Shown one piece after another: positions 42,665 through 50,469 of a stretch of DNA of 64,000 nucleotides. The translations under genes and the position numbers were made by a program. This DNA is from Pseudomonas frederiksbergensis (lineage in GTDB: Bacteria; Pseudomonadota; Gammaproteobacteria; Pseudomonadales; Pseudomonadaceae), in NCBI RefSeq assembly GCF_003732275.1, contig NZ_MOBM01000042.1, positions 1-64,000 of the forward strand. Reading direction: 5' to 3'. The notes below the pieces were generated by a model. The model was given only the letters and a program-made list of their open reading frames with translations, was not told the origin of the DNA and ran no database searches. Within the stretch, counting starts at the first letter, position 1. Each line of letters opens with the position of its first letter.

Positions 42665-43543
42665 ATGAGTCGTATCGTTACCGTCGCCGCTACCCAGATG
42701 GCCTGTTCCTGGGACCTTGAAGCCAACATCGAGACCGCTGAGAAGCTGGTCCGTGAGGCCGCGGCGAAAGGCGCGCAAATCATCCTGATCCAGGAGCTGT
42801 TCGAGGCGCCGTACTTCTGCCAGAAACCGAACCCGGATTACCTGCAACTCGCCACGACGGTCGAAGACAACGTCGCCATCAAGCACTTCCAGAAAGTCGC
42901 CAAAGAACTGCAGGTTGTTCTGCCGATCAGCTTCTACGAACTGGCCGGCCGCGCACGTTTCAACAGCATCGCGATCATCGATGCCGATGGCAGCAACCTC
43001 GGGATTTATCGTAAAAGCCATATCCCGGACGGCCCTGGCTATCACGAAAAGTACTACTTCAACCCGGGCGATACCGGCTTCAAAGTCTGGAGCACCCGTT
43101 ACGCGAAAATCGGCGTGGGCATCTGCTGGGATCAGTGGTTCCCTGAGTGCGCCCGCAGCATGGCGCTGCAAGGTGCGGAAATCCTGTTCTACCCGACCGC
43201 CATCGGCAGCGAGCCACACGACAAGACCATTTCCTCCCGCGATCACTGGCAGCGCGTGCAACAAGGCCATGCCGGCGCCAACCTGATGCCGCTGATCGCC
43301 AGCAACCGCATCGGCAATGAAGAGCAGGACGGCTACGACATTACCTTCTACGGCTCGTCGTTCATTGCCAACCAGTTTGGCGAGAAAGTCCAAGAACTGA
43401 ACGAAACAGAAGAAGGCATTCTGGTTCACAGTTTCGACTTCGATGAGCTGGAGCATATCCGCAGCGCATGGGGCTCGTTCCGTGACCGTCGCCCGAACCT
43501 GTATGGCGCGATCAAAACCCTCGACGGTTCCCTGGAGTCCTGA
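42665..43543 (+). CDS. aguB: N-carbamoylputrescine amidohydrolase
   Basis: 292 residues, the family length. Nitrilase-fold catalytic triad is visible: Glu44 (IQELFEAPYF), the Lys in IYRKSHIPDGPG, and the Cys in GICWDQWFPECARS (about 158). It hydrolyses N-carbamoylputrescine to putrescine, CO2 and ammonia. The aguA gene starts three bases after its stop, so the pair is an operon in the order aguB-aguA. Confidence 0.97.
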   Translation: MSRIVTVAATQMACSWDLEANIETAEKLVREAAAKGAQIILIQELFEAPYFCQKPNPDYLQLATTVEDNVAIKHFQKVAKELQVVLPISFYELAGRARFNSIAIIDADGSNLGIYRKSHIPDGPGYHEKYYFNPGDTGFKVWSTRYAKIGVGICWDQWFPECARSMALQGAEILFYPTAIGSEPHDKTISSRDHWQRVQQGHAGANLMPLIASNRIGNEEQDGYDITFYGSSFIANQFGEKVQELNETEEGILVHSFDFDELEHIRSAWGSFRDRRPNLYGAIKTLDGSLES

Positions 43544-43546
43544 ACC

Positions 43547-44653
43547 ATGACCACTTTGAACAGCACCCCTCGCACCGACGGCTTTTACATGCCAGCCGAA
43601 TGGGCGCCACAGACCCAGACCTGGATGGTCTGGCCCGAGCGCCCGGACAACTGGCGCCTGGGCGGTAAACCGGCGCAAGCCGCGCATGTGGCGGTGGCCA
43701 AGGCCATCGCGCGTTTCGAACCGGTGACCGTGGCGGTTTCCGCTGGCCAGTACGAAAATGCTCGTGCCCGGCTCGACGTGCCGAATATTCGTCTGGTGGA
43801 GATGTCCAGCGATGACGCCTGGGTTCGGGATACTGGCCCGACCTTCGTTATTAACAACCGCGGCGAAGTCCGTGGTGTGGATTGGGACTTCAATGCCTGG
43901 GGCGGTTTCGACGGTGGTCTGTATTCGCCGTGGAACCGTGACTCGCAGGTGGCGGGCAAGATCCTCGAAATCGAGCGCAGCCCGCGCTACCGCACCGAAG
44001 GTTTTGTGCTCGAAGGCGGCTCGATCCATGTCGATGGCGAAGGCACCCTGATCACCACCGAAGAGTGCTTGCTCAATCGCAATCGCAACCCGCACATGGA
44101 TCGCGCGCAGATCGAAGCGGTGCTCAGCGCCCATCTGGCTGTGGATAAGATCATTTGGCTGCCGGACGGTTTGTTCAACGACGAAACCGACGGCCATGTG
44201 GATAACTTCTGCTGCTATGTGCGTCCGGGAGAAGTACTGCTGGCCTGGACCGACGACCCGCAAGACCCGAACTATCCGCGATGCCAGGCGGCAATGAACG
44301 TGCTGCAAAACAGCACCGATGCCAAGGGTCGCCCGTTCACAGTGCACAAGATGCCGATTCCGGGGCCGCTGTATGCGACCGAAGACGAATGCGCAGGTGT
44401 CGATCCGGTGGATGGCACTCAGGAACGCAATCCGACTGTTCGTCTGGCCGGCTCTTATGTGAACTTCCTGATCGTCAACGGCGGCATCATCGCGCCGAGC
44501 TTCGACGACCCGTTGGACGGTCCGGCCAAAGAGATTTTGCAGGCTTTGTTCCCGCAGCATGAAGTAGTCATGGTACCGGGTCGCGAACTGTTACTGGGCG
44601 GCGGTAACATCCACTGCCTTACCCAACAACAGCCCGCACCGCACAAGGAGTGA
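43547..44653 (+). CDS. aguA: Agmatine deiminase
   Basis: 368 residues, identical in length to the P. aeruginosa enzyme, with catalytic Cys357 in GGGNIHCLTQQQP at the C-terminus. Other guanidine-modifying-superfamily landmarks: WVRDTGPTFVINNRGEVRGVDW and the His in GHVDNFCCYV. Converts agmatine to N-carbamoylputrescine plus ammonia, feeding AguB, so agmatine is used as carbon and nitrogen source through putrescine. Followed by an intrinsic terminator at 44723. Confidence 0.97.
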   Translation: MTTLNSTPRTDGFYMPAEWAPQTQTWMVWPERPDNWRLGGKPAQAAHVAVAKAIARFEPVTVAVSAGQYENARARLDVPNIRLVEMSSDDAWVRDTGPTFVINNRGEVRGVDWDFNAWGGFDGGLYSPWNRDSQVAGKILEIERSPRYRTEGFVLEGGSIHVDGEGTLITTEECLLNRNRNPHMDRAQIEAVLSAHLAVDKIIWLPDGLFNDETDGHVDNFCCYVRPGEVLLAWTDDPQDPNYPRCQAAMNVLQNSTDAKGRPFTVHKMPIPGPLYATEDECAGVDPVDGTQERNPTVRLAGSYVNFLIVNGGIIAPSFDDPLDGPAKEILQALFPQHEVVMVPGRELLLGGGNIHCLTQQQPAPHKE

Positions 44654-44722
44654 GTGAGGACGTAACAGCTTGAGTTGATTGAAGAAACGATTGAGCAACG
44701 ATTTAGCGTCGTTATTTCGCAG

Positions 44723-44757
44723 AAAGCCCGCAGCCCATCAGGACCGCGGGCTTTTTT
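44723..44757 (+). terminator. Intrinsic terminator of the aguBA operon
   Basis: AAAGCCCGCAGCCCATCAGG continuing to ACCGCGGGCTTTTTTG: a GC-rich stem and T-run, 70 bases after the aguA stop. Confidence 0.85.
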
Positions 44758-44898
44758 GTATCCACTTGTCGACACTTCGAAAATATTGGCACAGCTCTTG
44801 TATCTTCGATGGCGCAACATGGGGAGGGAGAGAACTTCGATGTTCTGTCATAAACCTTGGATAAGTTAGCCGCTCACAATCCAGGAGAGAGCGCTGAG

Positions 44899-45111
44899 AT
44901 GAACGCCGAAATGAACGTGATGAGCGAGCGGACACTGCATCCCCTGGCAGTTAATGGCGAATCGCTCCAGGTCTTGGCGCAGTGGTTGAAGTCCAATGGA
45001 ACGCGTCAGATCAGGGAAGCTGATCCGCGCCGGATGATGATCGAGCGCTACCCCGCTGGTTTATTCAGCGAGGCGGAACTGGAAGCACTGTGGGATGTGA
45101 TGGAAGGATAA
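44899..45111 (+). CDS. Small hypothetical protein
   Basis: 70 residues from the ATG at 44899 (MNAEMNVMSERTL), chosen because CAGGAGAGA lies just upstream; a start 14 codons earlier lacks a ribosome binding site. The sequence is soluble, acidic and rich in Glu/Leu (EAELEALWDVMEG). No family recognised. It has its own terminator (45133) and is not obviously part of the aguBA operon. Confidence 0.6.
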   Translation: MNAEMNVMSERTLHPLAVNGESLQVLAQWLKSNGTRQIREADPRRMMIERYPAGLFSEAELEALWDVMEG

Positions 45112-45132
45112 GAAGAAAAACAACGGATTGAT

Positions 45133-45163
45133 AAAAGCGCTGCCGGGAAGGCGGCGCTTTTTT
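45133..45163 (+). terminator. Intrinsic terminator of the small gene
   Basis: AAAAGCGCTGCC-GGGAA-GGCGGCGCTTTTTT-like stem ending in a T-run, 22 bases after the stop. Confidence 0.8.
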
Positions 45164-45198
45164 ATGCCTGTTGAAAAATTGGCGCTTGTCAGGACGTC

Positions 45199-45264
45199 AA
45201 GATCGCAGCCTTCGGCAGCTCCTACATAGATCGGCGTAGGAGCTGCCGCAGGCTGCGATCTTTT
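45199..45264. repeat. Inverted repeat of the GTAGGAGCTGC type
   Basis: AGATCGCAGCCTTCGGCAGC from 45200 faces GTAGGAGCTGCCGCAGGCTG up to 45256, with a short central spacer; same family as at 5351 and 32236. Confidence 0.75.
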
Positions 45265-45413
45265 GATCTTGCCAAGGCCATCACCTGGCGGAAGAAAAAA
45301 GCATTCGACCGATTCATGAAACAGACTGAAAGCCATTCCAGCGTTTTTCCGAAACTGTCTGGGGATTAATCTGCCGGCGTTGAGTTTTCCTACTTTGTTG
45401 CCGGAGTCTTCCC

Positions 45414-46085
45414 ATGATCCTTCACTACATTTACGACCCTTTGTGCGGCTGGTGTTACGGCGCTAAACCTTTGGTCCAGGCTGCCCAAACCGTGTTGCCG
45501 GTGATCGCCCACGGTGGCGGCATGATGACCGGTGCCAACCGCCAGACTGTTTCGCCACAACTGCGCAACTACGTGATGCCCCACGACCGACGCATCGCCG
45601 AGTACACCGGCCAGCCGTTTGGCGAGGCGTATTTTGAGGGGCTGTTGCGCGATGAGACGGCAGTGTTCGATTCCGCGCCGCCGATTGCCGCCGTACTGGC
45701 AGCCGAGCAGATCGCTGGACGCGGTCTTGAATTGCTGGGGCGTTTGCAGTCGGCTCATTACGTGGAGGGTCGACGCATCGCTGACGAAGCCGTTCTGCTG
45801 GAACTCGCCACAAAGACAGGTCTTGAACCTGAGGCGTTCCAACAGGCATTTAATGAAGCCGACACCGAACGCCATATCAAGGACAGTCGCGCACTCTTGG
45901 CCAACGTCGGCGGTCAGGGCTTCCCGACCTTCGCGTTGGAGCAGGATGGTCAGTTCACTCTGATCGATATCGGCCCTTGGCTGGGCAAGCCACAAGCCTT
46001 CGCCCAATGGCTGAGCCAGTCGCTTGCGGCAAAAGAGTCGTCATCCGCGTTTCATGCCTGTGGCCTCGACGGCTGCGCTCATTGA
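45414..46085 (+). CDS. DsbA-family protein
   Basis: 223 residues with the thioredoxin-fold active site Cys11-Gly-Trp-Cys14 near the N-terminus (YDPLCGWCYGAKP). The position of the motif and lack of signal peptide place it in the cytoplasmic DsbA-like/FrnE group rather than secreted DsbA. The large helical insertion between the two thioredoxin halves (about 60-170) is typical of this group. Redox or isomerase-type role inferred; no partner known. A SnoaL-like gene follows 17 bases after its stop. Confidence 0.82.
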   Translation: MILHYIYDPLCGWCYGAKPLVQAAQTVLPVIAHGGGMMTGANRQTVSPQLRNYVMPHDRRIAEYTGQPFGEAYFEGLLRDETAVFDSAPPIAAVLAAEQIAGRGLELLGRLQSAHYVEGRRIADEAVLLELATKTGLEPEAFQQAFNEADTERHIKDSRALLANVGGQGFPTFALEQDGQFTLIDIGPWLGKPQAFAQWLSQSLAAKESSSAFHACGLDGCAH

Positions 46086-46102
46086 ATTCATCTGGAGTCA
46101 TC

Positions 46103-46498
46103 ATGGACAACCTGAGCCTGATCAAAAGCACCTACGAAGGCGCCAGCTCCCAGGAGAACGCGCGCAACACCGCTGCTGCGCTGGCCGATGACGCTCGCTG
46201 GACCGAAGCCGCAGGTTTTCCTTACGCCGGGACCTATGTCGGTTTCGACGCTATCGTCGAAAACGTCTTCAAGCGCCTGGCCACCGAGTGGGAAAACTTT
46301 CAGTTCAAGGTCGAGAACTACGTCGCACAAGACGACAAGGTATTTGCCTATGGCAATTACAGCGGAATCTACAAAGCAACCGGCTGCCCGATGAATGCTC
46401 GGGTCGCTCACTTGTGGACCCTGGCCAACGGCAAAGTCACGCATTTCGAACAATTCGTCGACAGCCACACCGTGCAATTGGCTATCGCTGACAAGTGA
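46103..46498 (+). CDS. SnoaL-like (NTF2-fold) protein
   Basis: 131 residues from the ATG at 46103 (MDNLSLIKSTYEG). Cone-shaped NTF2/SnoaL fold landmarks: AALADDARWTEAAGFPYAGTYVGFDAIVE and HLWTLANGKVTHFEQFVDSH. These are usually small enzymes or binding proteins of ketosteroid isomerase type; no substrate can be named. It is coupled to the DsbA-like gene. Followed by a promoter/terminator region at 46541. Confidence 0.78.
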   Translation: MDNLSLIKSTYEGASSQENARNTAAALADDARWTEAAGFPYAGTYVGFDAIVENVFKRLATEWENFQFKVENYVAQDDKVFAYGNYSGIYKATGCPMNARVAHLWTLANGKVTHFEQFVDSHTVQLAIADK

Positions 46499-46540
46499 TT
46501 TCTTAGAAGTTTTTCGCCTATTCACAGACGATTCCTGAAA

Positions 46541-46570
46541 TTGACACATCATTAAAGGCGCGGCTAGGAT
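46541..46570 (+). promoter_or_regulatory. Sigma-70-like promoter before a short transcript
   Basis: TTGACA (46541-46546), 18-base spacer, TAGGAT (46565-46570). A strong terminator follows only 50-80 bases downstream (46616-46653), so the transcript would be about 80 bases and carry no gene before oprD. Confidence 0.6.
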
Positions 46571-46575
46571 GCGCC

Positions 46576-46655
46576 CCAACGCCTGTGGCTAACCGCCATG
46601 ACTCACAAAACAATAAAAGGCCCGCCGCGAATTTTCGTGGGCGGGCCTTTTTGTT
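46576..46655 (+). ncRNA. Candidate small RNA or attenuated leader upstream of the OprD-type porin
   Basis: Bounded by the TTGACA/TAGGAT promoter and the hairpin GGCCCGCC...GGGCGGGCC with T-run (46618-46655). It contains an ATG (46598) that reads 13 codons into the terminator stem, so a leader-peptide attenuator is possible. oprD starts 80 bases further on. Confidence 0.45.
46616..46653 (+). terminator. Intrinsic terminator before the OprD-type gene
   Basis: AAAGGCCCGCC-GCGAATTTTCGTG-GGCGGGCCTTTTTG: strong stem with T-run, 82 bases before the porin ATG. Confidence 0.9.
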
Positions 46656-46734
46656 TTGGGGTGAAAAAAGAGCGCGATAGCGCCGTTTCAGTGGTTCGAC
46701 ACAGCGCGTATCAACCCGTAATAAGGAAAATAAC

Positions 46735-48021
46735 ATGTTGAACAAGCGAATCAGCCTGATCGCACTGGGGATGTTGAGCGCCACTCAGGCTATGGCTAAC
46801 GACCAGGCCGAGTCCAAAGGTTTTGTTGAAGACAGCAGCCTCAAAGTGCTGCTGCGTAACGCCTACATCAACCGTGACTATAAAGACGGCAACCCGGACA
46901 AAGCCGAATGGGGCCAAGCGGCCATCGGTACTTTCTCGTCCGGTTTCACTCAAGGCACCGTTGGTGTGGGTGTGGATGCCTTCGGTCTGTACGCACTGCG
47001 TCTGGATGGCGGCAAGGGCCGCAGCGGCGCCGGTGGTATCGACTTCTTCAAACAGGGCGACAGCGGCAGTGCAGCTAACGATCTGTCGAAGGGTGGTGCG
47101 GCAGTCAAGTTCCGTCTCTCCAGCACTACCCTGACCTATGGCGACCAGATGCCGGCCTTGCCGGTGCTGAATTACGACAACTCACGCCTGCTGCCGGAAA
47201 GCTACACCGGCACCCTGATCACCTCCAAGGAGATCAAGGGTCTGGAGTTGAACGCAGGTCGCTTCACCGCCGAATCGCGCAAAAGCGCTGAAGGCCGTGA
47301 CAGCGGTGGCTTGAAGTCGATCAACGTGTTGGGCGGTAGCTACCAGTTCACCGAACAGTTCAAGGCTGCGCTGTACGCGTCTGACGTCGAAGACGTGCTG
47401 AAGAAGCAATACGTGAACGCCAACTACGTGTTCCCGATCGACAAGGATCAGTCCCTGACCCTGGACTTCAACGGTTACCGCACCAAGCTGGACGATTCCT
47501 ACGTCCGCGAAAGCGGTGCTACCGGCGACGACAACAAGATCTGGAGCCTGGCAGCGACCGTCGTCACCGGCCCGCACTCGTTTACAGTCGCTCATCAACG
47601 CAGTACTGGCGACAGCAACCTGGGTTACGCCTACGGCGGCTACCAGAAGGATCAAGGTCGCGTCGGCGACGGCGGTAACACCATCTACCTGGCGAACTCC
47701 TACTGGTCCGACTTCAACGCCGAAGACGAACGCAGCTGGCAGTTAGGCTACGGTCTGGACTTCAGCGCCTTCGGCGTTCCGGGCCTGAGCTACAACGTGG
47801 CCTACGTGCGGGGTGACAACATCACCACTTCCACCAGCGAAGGCGGCACCGAGCGCGAGATCTTCAACCAGTTCAAGTACGTCGTGCAAAGTGGCCCGGC
47901 CAAAGACCTGAGCGTGAAGGTACGCAGCTCGATCCTGCGCGTGTCGCAGAAATCCAGCGAGTACAACGTCAGCGGCAACGAACTGCGCGTGTTCGTGGAT
48001 TACCCGATCAACATCTTCTGA
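46735..48021 (+). CDS. OprD-family outer-membrane porin
   Basis: 428 residues. Signal peptide (LNKRISLIALGMLSATQAMA, cleavage after AMA near 21), then a beta-barrel with alternating aromatic/hydrophobic strands; the last residues LRVFVDYPINIF end in the aromatic residue typical of outer-membrane barrels. OprD porins take up specific small substrates (basic amino acids, carboxylates or sugars depending on the member). Loops such as LSYNVAYVRGDNITTST are OprD-like. Substrate is not evident. An intrinsic terminator follows at 48048. Confidence 0.9.
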   Translation: MLNKRISLIALGMLSATQAMANDQAESKGFVEDSSLKVLLRNAYINRDYKDGNPDKAEWGQAAIGTFSSGFTQGTVGVGVDAFGLYALRLDGGKGRSGAGGIDFFKQGDSGSAANDLSKGGAAVKFRLSSTTLTYGDQMPALPVLNYDNSRLLPESYTGTLITSKEIKGLELNAGRFTAESRKSAEGRDSGGLKSINVLGGSYQFTEQFKAALYASDVEDVLKKQYVNANYVFPIDKDQSLTLDFNGYRTKLDDSYVRESGATGDDNKIWSLAATVVTGPHSFTVAHQRSTGDSNLGYAYGGYQKDQGRVGDGGNTIYLANSYWSDFNAEDERSWQLGYGLDFSAFGVPGLSYNVAYVRGDNITTSTSEGGTEREIFNQFKYVVQSGPAKDLSVKVRSSILRVSQKSSEYNVSGNELRVFVDYPINIF

Positions 48022-48047
48022 TGATCGACTGAGTTGTCCAGACTCGA

Positions 48048-48079
48048 TAAAAGCCCCGACTGGTTCGGGGTTTTTTTTC
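48048..48079 (+). terminator. Intrinsic terminator of the OprD-type gene
   Basis: AAAAGCCCCGAC-TGGT-TCGGGGTTTTTT: stem with T-run, 27 bases after the stop. Confidence 0.9.
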
Positions 48080-48160
48080 GCCTCATGAGCGTAGGAAAAT
48101 ACCAAAAATAGCTGTTTTCGATCGTAAAAAGTCGAATTAAAGCAACTTCATACCGCGTTT

Positions 48161-48173
48161 CAAGCAACGCTTG
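48161..48173. promoter_or_regulatory. Possible operator upstream of the dioxygenase gene
   Basis: CAAGC-AAC-GCTTG, a 5-base inverted repeat with 3-base spacer about 80 bases before the ATG at 48254, with TTCAAGC/GCTTGAT extensions. LysR-type sites are often such short dyads, but the LysR gene in this cluster is 2 kb away. Confidence 0.3.
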
Positions 48174-48253
48174 ATATGCCTGAAATTCTTTCTCATGGGC
48201 CCCAAATCCTGCACCTACTAGATTAAGCCGCTAAATGCAGTGGAGACCTAGTA

Positions 48254-49000
48254 ATGATCGTTTTGAACAGAGAAGTTGGCGAATCGCTACGGCGCGACAA
48301 ATATGTCAACGTCCAGGGAGCCGACTTCAATCTCTTCGGTCATTTTTCCGACTTCGTCAGATTGACCAAAAGTTGGGAAAGCATGGAGCCGGACAGTTAT
48401 TACGGCCAAGCCGATGCGGGCATGCGTTTCCGTCGTTACAGCGATTTCGAATACAACCCGGTCACCCGTGACTTGAAGCAGCTGGAACACCGCGCCTACG
48501 TGCAATCGAAGGCCAACAACAGCTATGTCGGCGGACTTGAGCGGCACTTCCAAGACTTCTCCAATGAAGTCATTAATTCGCCGGTGATGCGCAGCCTCAT
48601 CGATGCGGATTTCGAGGTGTACAAAAACGTATTGCCGCCGGAGTTGCACGACGAAATCTGGCAATGCCAGATCCATCAGATCCGCATCGAGATCAAGCCA
48701 GGCAAGCAACTGGAAATTACCCCTGAGGGTATTCATTGCGACGGTTATCCGTTCAGCGGTGTGCATTTCTGGGGCCGCAACAACGTGGATGGGGCGGAAA
48801 GCCGTTTGTATTCGGCCCAAGAAGAACAATTGGCAGCGACGACCTATCTGGAAATCCTCGACACCACCTACTTCCTCGATCGCGACATGCGTCACTACGT
48901 GACACCGGCACGCAACACCCATGCTCACGAAATGGCTTATCGGCAGATTCTGGCCATTTCCTTCTCGCGGCCCGGGACCGCTTTCGACATTGTTCGCTGA
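48254..49000 (+). CDS. 2-oxoglutarate/Fe(II) dioxygenase, amino-acid hydroxylase type
   Basis: 248 residues. The facial triad is visible: His161-x-Asp163 (GIHCDGYPFSGVHFWGRNN) and a distal His, most likely His213 (DMRHYVTP). This fits the 2OG-Fe_Oxy_2 group that includes L-isoleucine 4-hydroxylases and related free-amino-acid hydroxylases. It would hydroxylate a free amino acid using 2-oxoglutarate and O2. Genes for a GNAT acetyltransferase and an AzlC/AzlD exporter follow in the same direction, suggesting that the product is exported. Substrate not determinable from sequence. Confidence 0.82.
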   Translation: MIVLNREVGESLRRDKYVNVQGADFNLFGHFSDFVRLTKSWESMEPDSYYGQADAGMRFRRYSDFEYNPVTRDLKQLEHRAYVQSKANNSYVGGLERHFQDFSNEVINSPVMRSLIDADFEVYKNVLPPELHDEIWQCQIHQIRIEIKPGKQLEITPEGIHCDGYPFSGVHFWGRNNVDGAESRLYSAQEEQLAATTYLEILDTTYFLDRDMRHYVTPARNTHAHEMAYRQILAISFSRPGTAFDIVR

Positions 49001-49013
49001 ACAGCTAGACCCC

Positions 49014-49460
49014 ATGATGCATATCGCCGAGTGCCCTGCACCGGTGATGCTGCAGCGCGCGACGGCCAAGGATGCCCAACGTCTGGAACGCTTCTTTCGG
49101 CAATTCGAAGAAGTGTCGTTCTGTGAATGGCAGGACGCCAAATGCCTGCGCGGAGTGTTGGTGCAAAAAACCACCGCTGCGTTCCTCGCTCTCGATATCC
49201 GTGGCGAAGTGGTCGGCGCGGTGTTGGGCGGCATGCTCGGTAGCCGTGGCACCATCAATCACTTGGCGGTGAGCCCGGTGTATCGCAGCCAGGGCGTTGG
49301 TCAGCGCTTGGTGGAAGCGGCTTCGGCAGACATGAAACGGGTCGGTGTGCTGCGGATGTTCCTGTTTGTTGACGATGCTAACCTTGCCGGCAAACGTTTT
49401 TGGAGTGCCCAAGGCTTTTGCGAACCGCGCGGCGAAACTACCTTTGAGAGGGACTTATGA
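49014..49460 (+). CDS. GNAT acetyltransferase
   Basis: 148 residues from the ATG at 49014 (MMHIAECP); the first gene stops at 49000, 13 bases earlier. GNAT landmarks: motif A ALDIRGEVVGAVLGGMLGSRGTINHLAVSPVYRSQGVGQRLV (Q/RxxGxG/A = RSQGVG). It may acylate the amino group of the hydroxylated amino acid or another small molecule; this is inferred from the cluster. Overlaps the azlC start by four bases. Confidence 0.88.
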   Translation: MMHIAECPAPVMLQRATAKDAQRLERFFRQFEEVSFCEWQDAKCLRGVLVQKTTAAFLALDIRGEVVGAVLGGMLGSRGTINHLAVSPVYRSQGVGQRLVEAASADMKRVGVLRMFLFVDDANLAGKRFWSAQGFCEPRGETTFERDL

Positions 49461-50173
49461 ATGAGACGTCCAGCAGCCAGCCGCTGATGGTCGAGCCACA
49501 GCCCTCGCGTACGTTCGCTGAAGCCAGCCCGGTGATTGCGGGCTACTTCACAGTGTCGTTTGTGTTCGGTTTGATGGCCGTCAATGCCGGATTGCCCGTG
49601 TGGCTGCCGGTCGCGATGTGCCTGTTCGTCTACGCCGGTGCCTCGCAGTTCGCCGCCCTGGCGCTGATCTCCAGCGGCGCGTCACTGACCACCATTATCC
49701 TCACCACGTTTCTGATCAATGCGCGGCACATGCTGATGTCGGTCTACATGGCCAAGGCCTTGCAGGCGATGGGGCTCAGTCGTCTCGAGCGGTGGTGTTA
49801 CGCCGGTGGGCTGACCGATGAATCGTTCGCCTTCCACAGCGTCAAACTGGGCAAGGGTTCGCCGGTCAATGTGCGTTACCTGATTGGCTTCAATCTGTAT
49901 TGCCACACGTCGTGGGTGCTCGGCGGTTTGCTGGGCGCGATCTGCGCGCAGTACGCGGCGCACCTGATCAAATATCAGCTCGACTATGCGCTGACCGCGA
50001 TGATGCTCTACGTGCTGGTATCGCTGTGTAACACCCGTAACAAACTGATCGCCGCACTGGCCGCGGTTGCCTGCATGGGTGCCCTGAGCCTGATCGGCAG
50101 CTCACCCTTCAACGTGTTCATCGCCACATTTGTGGGCTGCGGGGTGGGTGTATGCCTGACCAAACGTTCCTGA
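49457..50173 (+). CDS. azlC: AzlC-type branched-chain amino acid exporter subunit
   Basis: 238 residues with seven hydrophobic segments (for example PVWLPVAMCLFVYAGASQFAAL). AzlC with AzlD forms an exporter of branched-chain amino acids and their analogues. The ATG at 49457 overlaps the GNAT stop by four bases; azlD begins 22 bases before its end. The dioxygenase-GNAT-AzlC-AzlD order is a unit. Confidence 0.92.
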   Translation: MNETSSSQPLMVEPQPSRTFAEASPVIAGYFTVSFVFGLMAVNAGLPVWLPVAMCLFVYAGASQFAALALISSGASLTTIILTTFLINARHMLMSVYMAKALQAMGLSRLERWCYAGGLTDESFAFHSVKLGKGSPVNVRYLIGFNLYCHTSWVLGGLLGAICAQYAAHLIKYQLDYALTAMMLYVLVSLCNTRNKLIAALAAVACMGALSLIGSSPFNVFIATFVGCGVGVCLTKRS

Positions 50174-50469
50174 TCCTGGTCGTCGTACTGATGATGGTCG
50201 TGACATTCCTGCCGCGCGCGTTGCCGCTGCAGGTGAGCACCGATCATTGGCCACCCCTGGTCGCCCGCGCGCTGGAATACCTGCCGGTGGCGATCGTCGC
50301 TGCAATCAGCCTTACGCCGCTGTTGATCAAGGATCAGCAGGTGCAGCTCGATCGCCCGGAATTTTATGCAGCCATTCCGACGTTGTTATGTGCGTATTTC
50401 AGCAAAAACCTCTTTCTCAGCGTAGCGGTGGGAACGGCTGCGTACATCGCGCTCGGATCGTTCATGTAG
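50152..50469 (+). CDS. azlD: AzlD-type branched-chain amino acid exporter subunit
   Basis: 105 residues with four hydrophobic segments, the AzlD size. Starts inside azlC (22-base overlap), so both are translated together. Its 3' end (50386-50469) overlaps the opposed LysR gene tail to tail by 84 bases. Confidence 0.9.
   Translation: MPDQTFLILVVVLMMVVTFLPRALPLQVSTDHWPPLVARALEYLPVAIVAAISLTPLLIKDQQVQLDRPEFYAAIPTLLCAYFSKNLFLSVAVGTAAYIALGSFM

Larger units (their letters stand above)
45112..45413. other. Intergenic region with terminator and repeat
   Basis: About 300 bases without a gene. It contains the terminator at 45133-45163 and a GTAGGAGCTGC-type inverted repeat at 45199-45264 (GATCGCAGCCTTCGGCAGCT and its mirror). 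Promoter of the DsbA-like gene must lie in the last 100 bases. Confidence 0.5.

Noticed and set aside
42614..44560. 648-codon minus-strand frame opposite aguB-aguA
   Set aside because: Covers both agu genes antisense; no recognisable domain.
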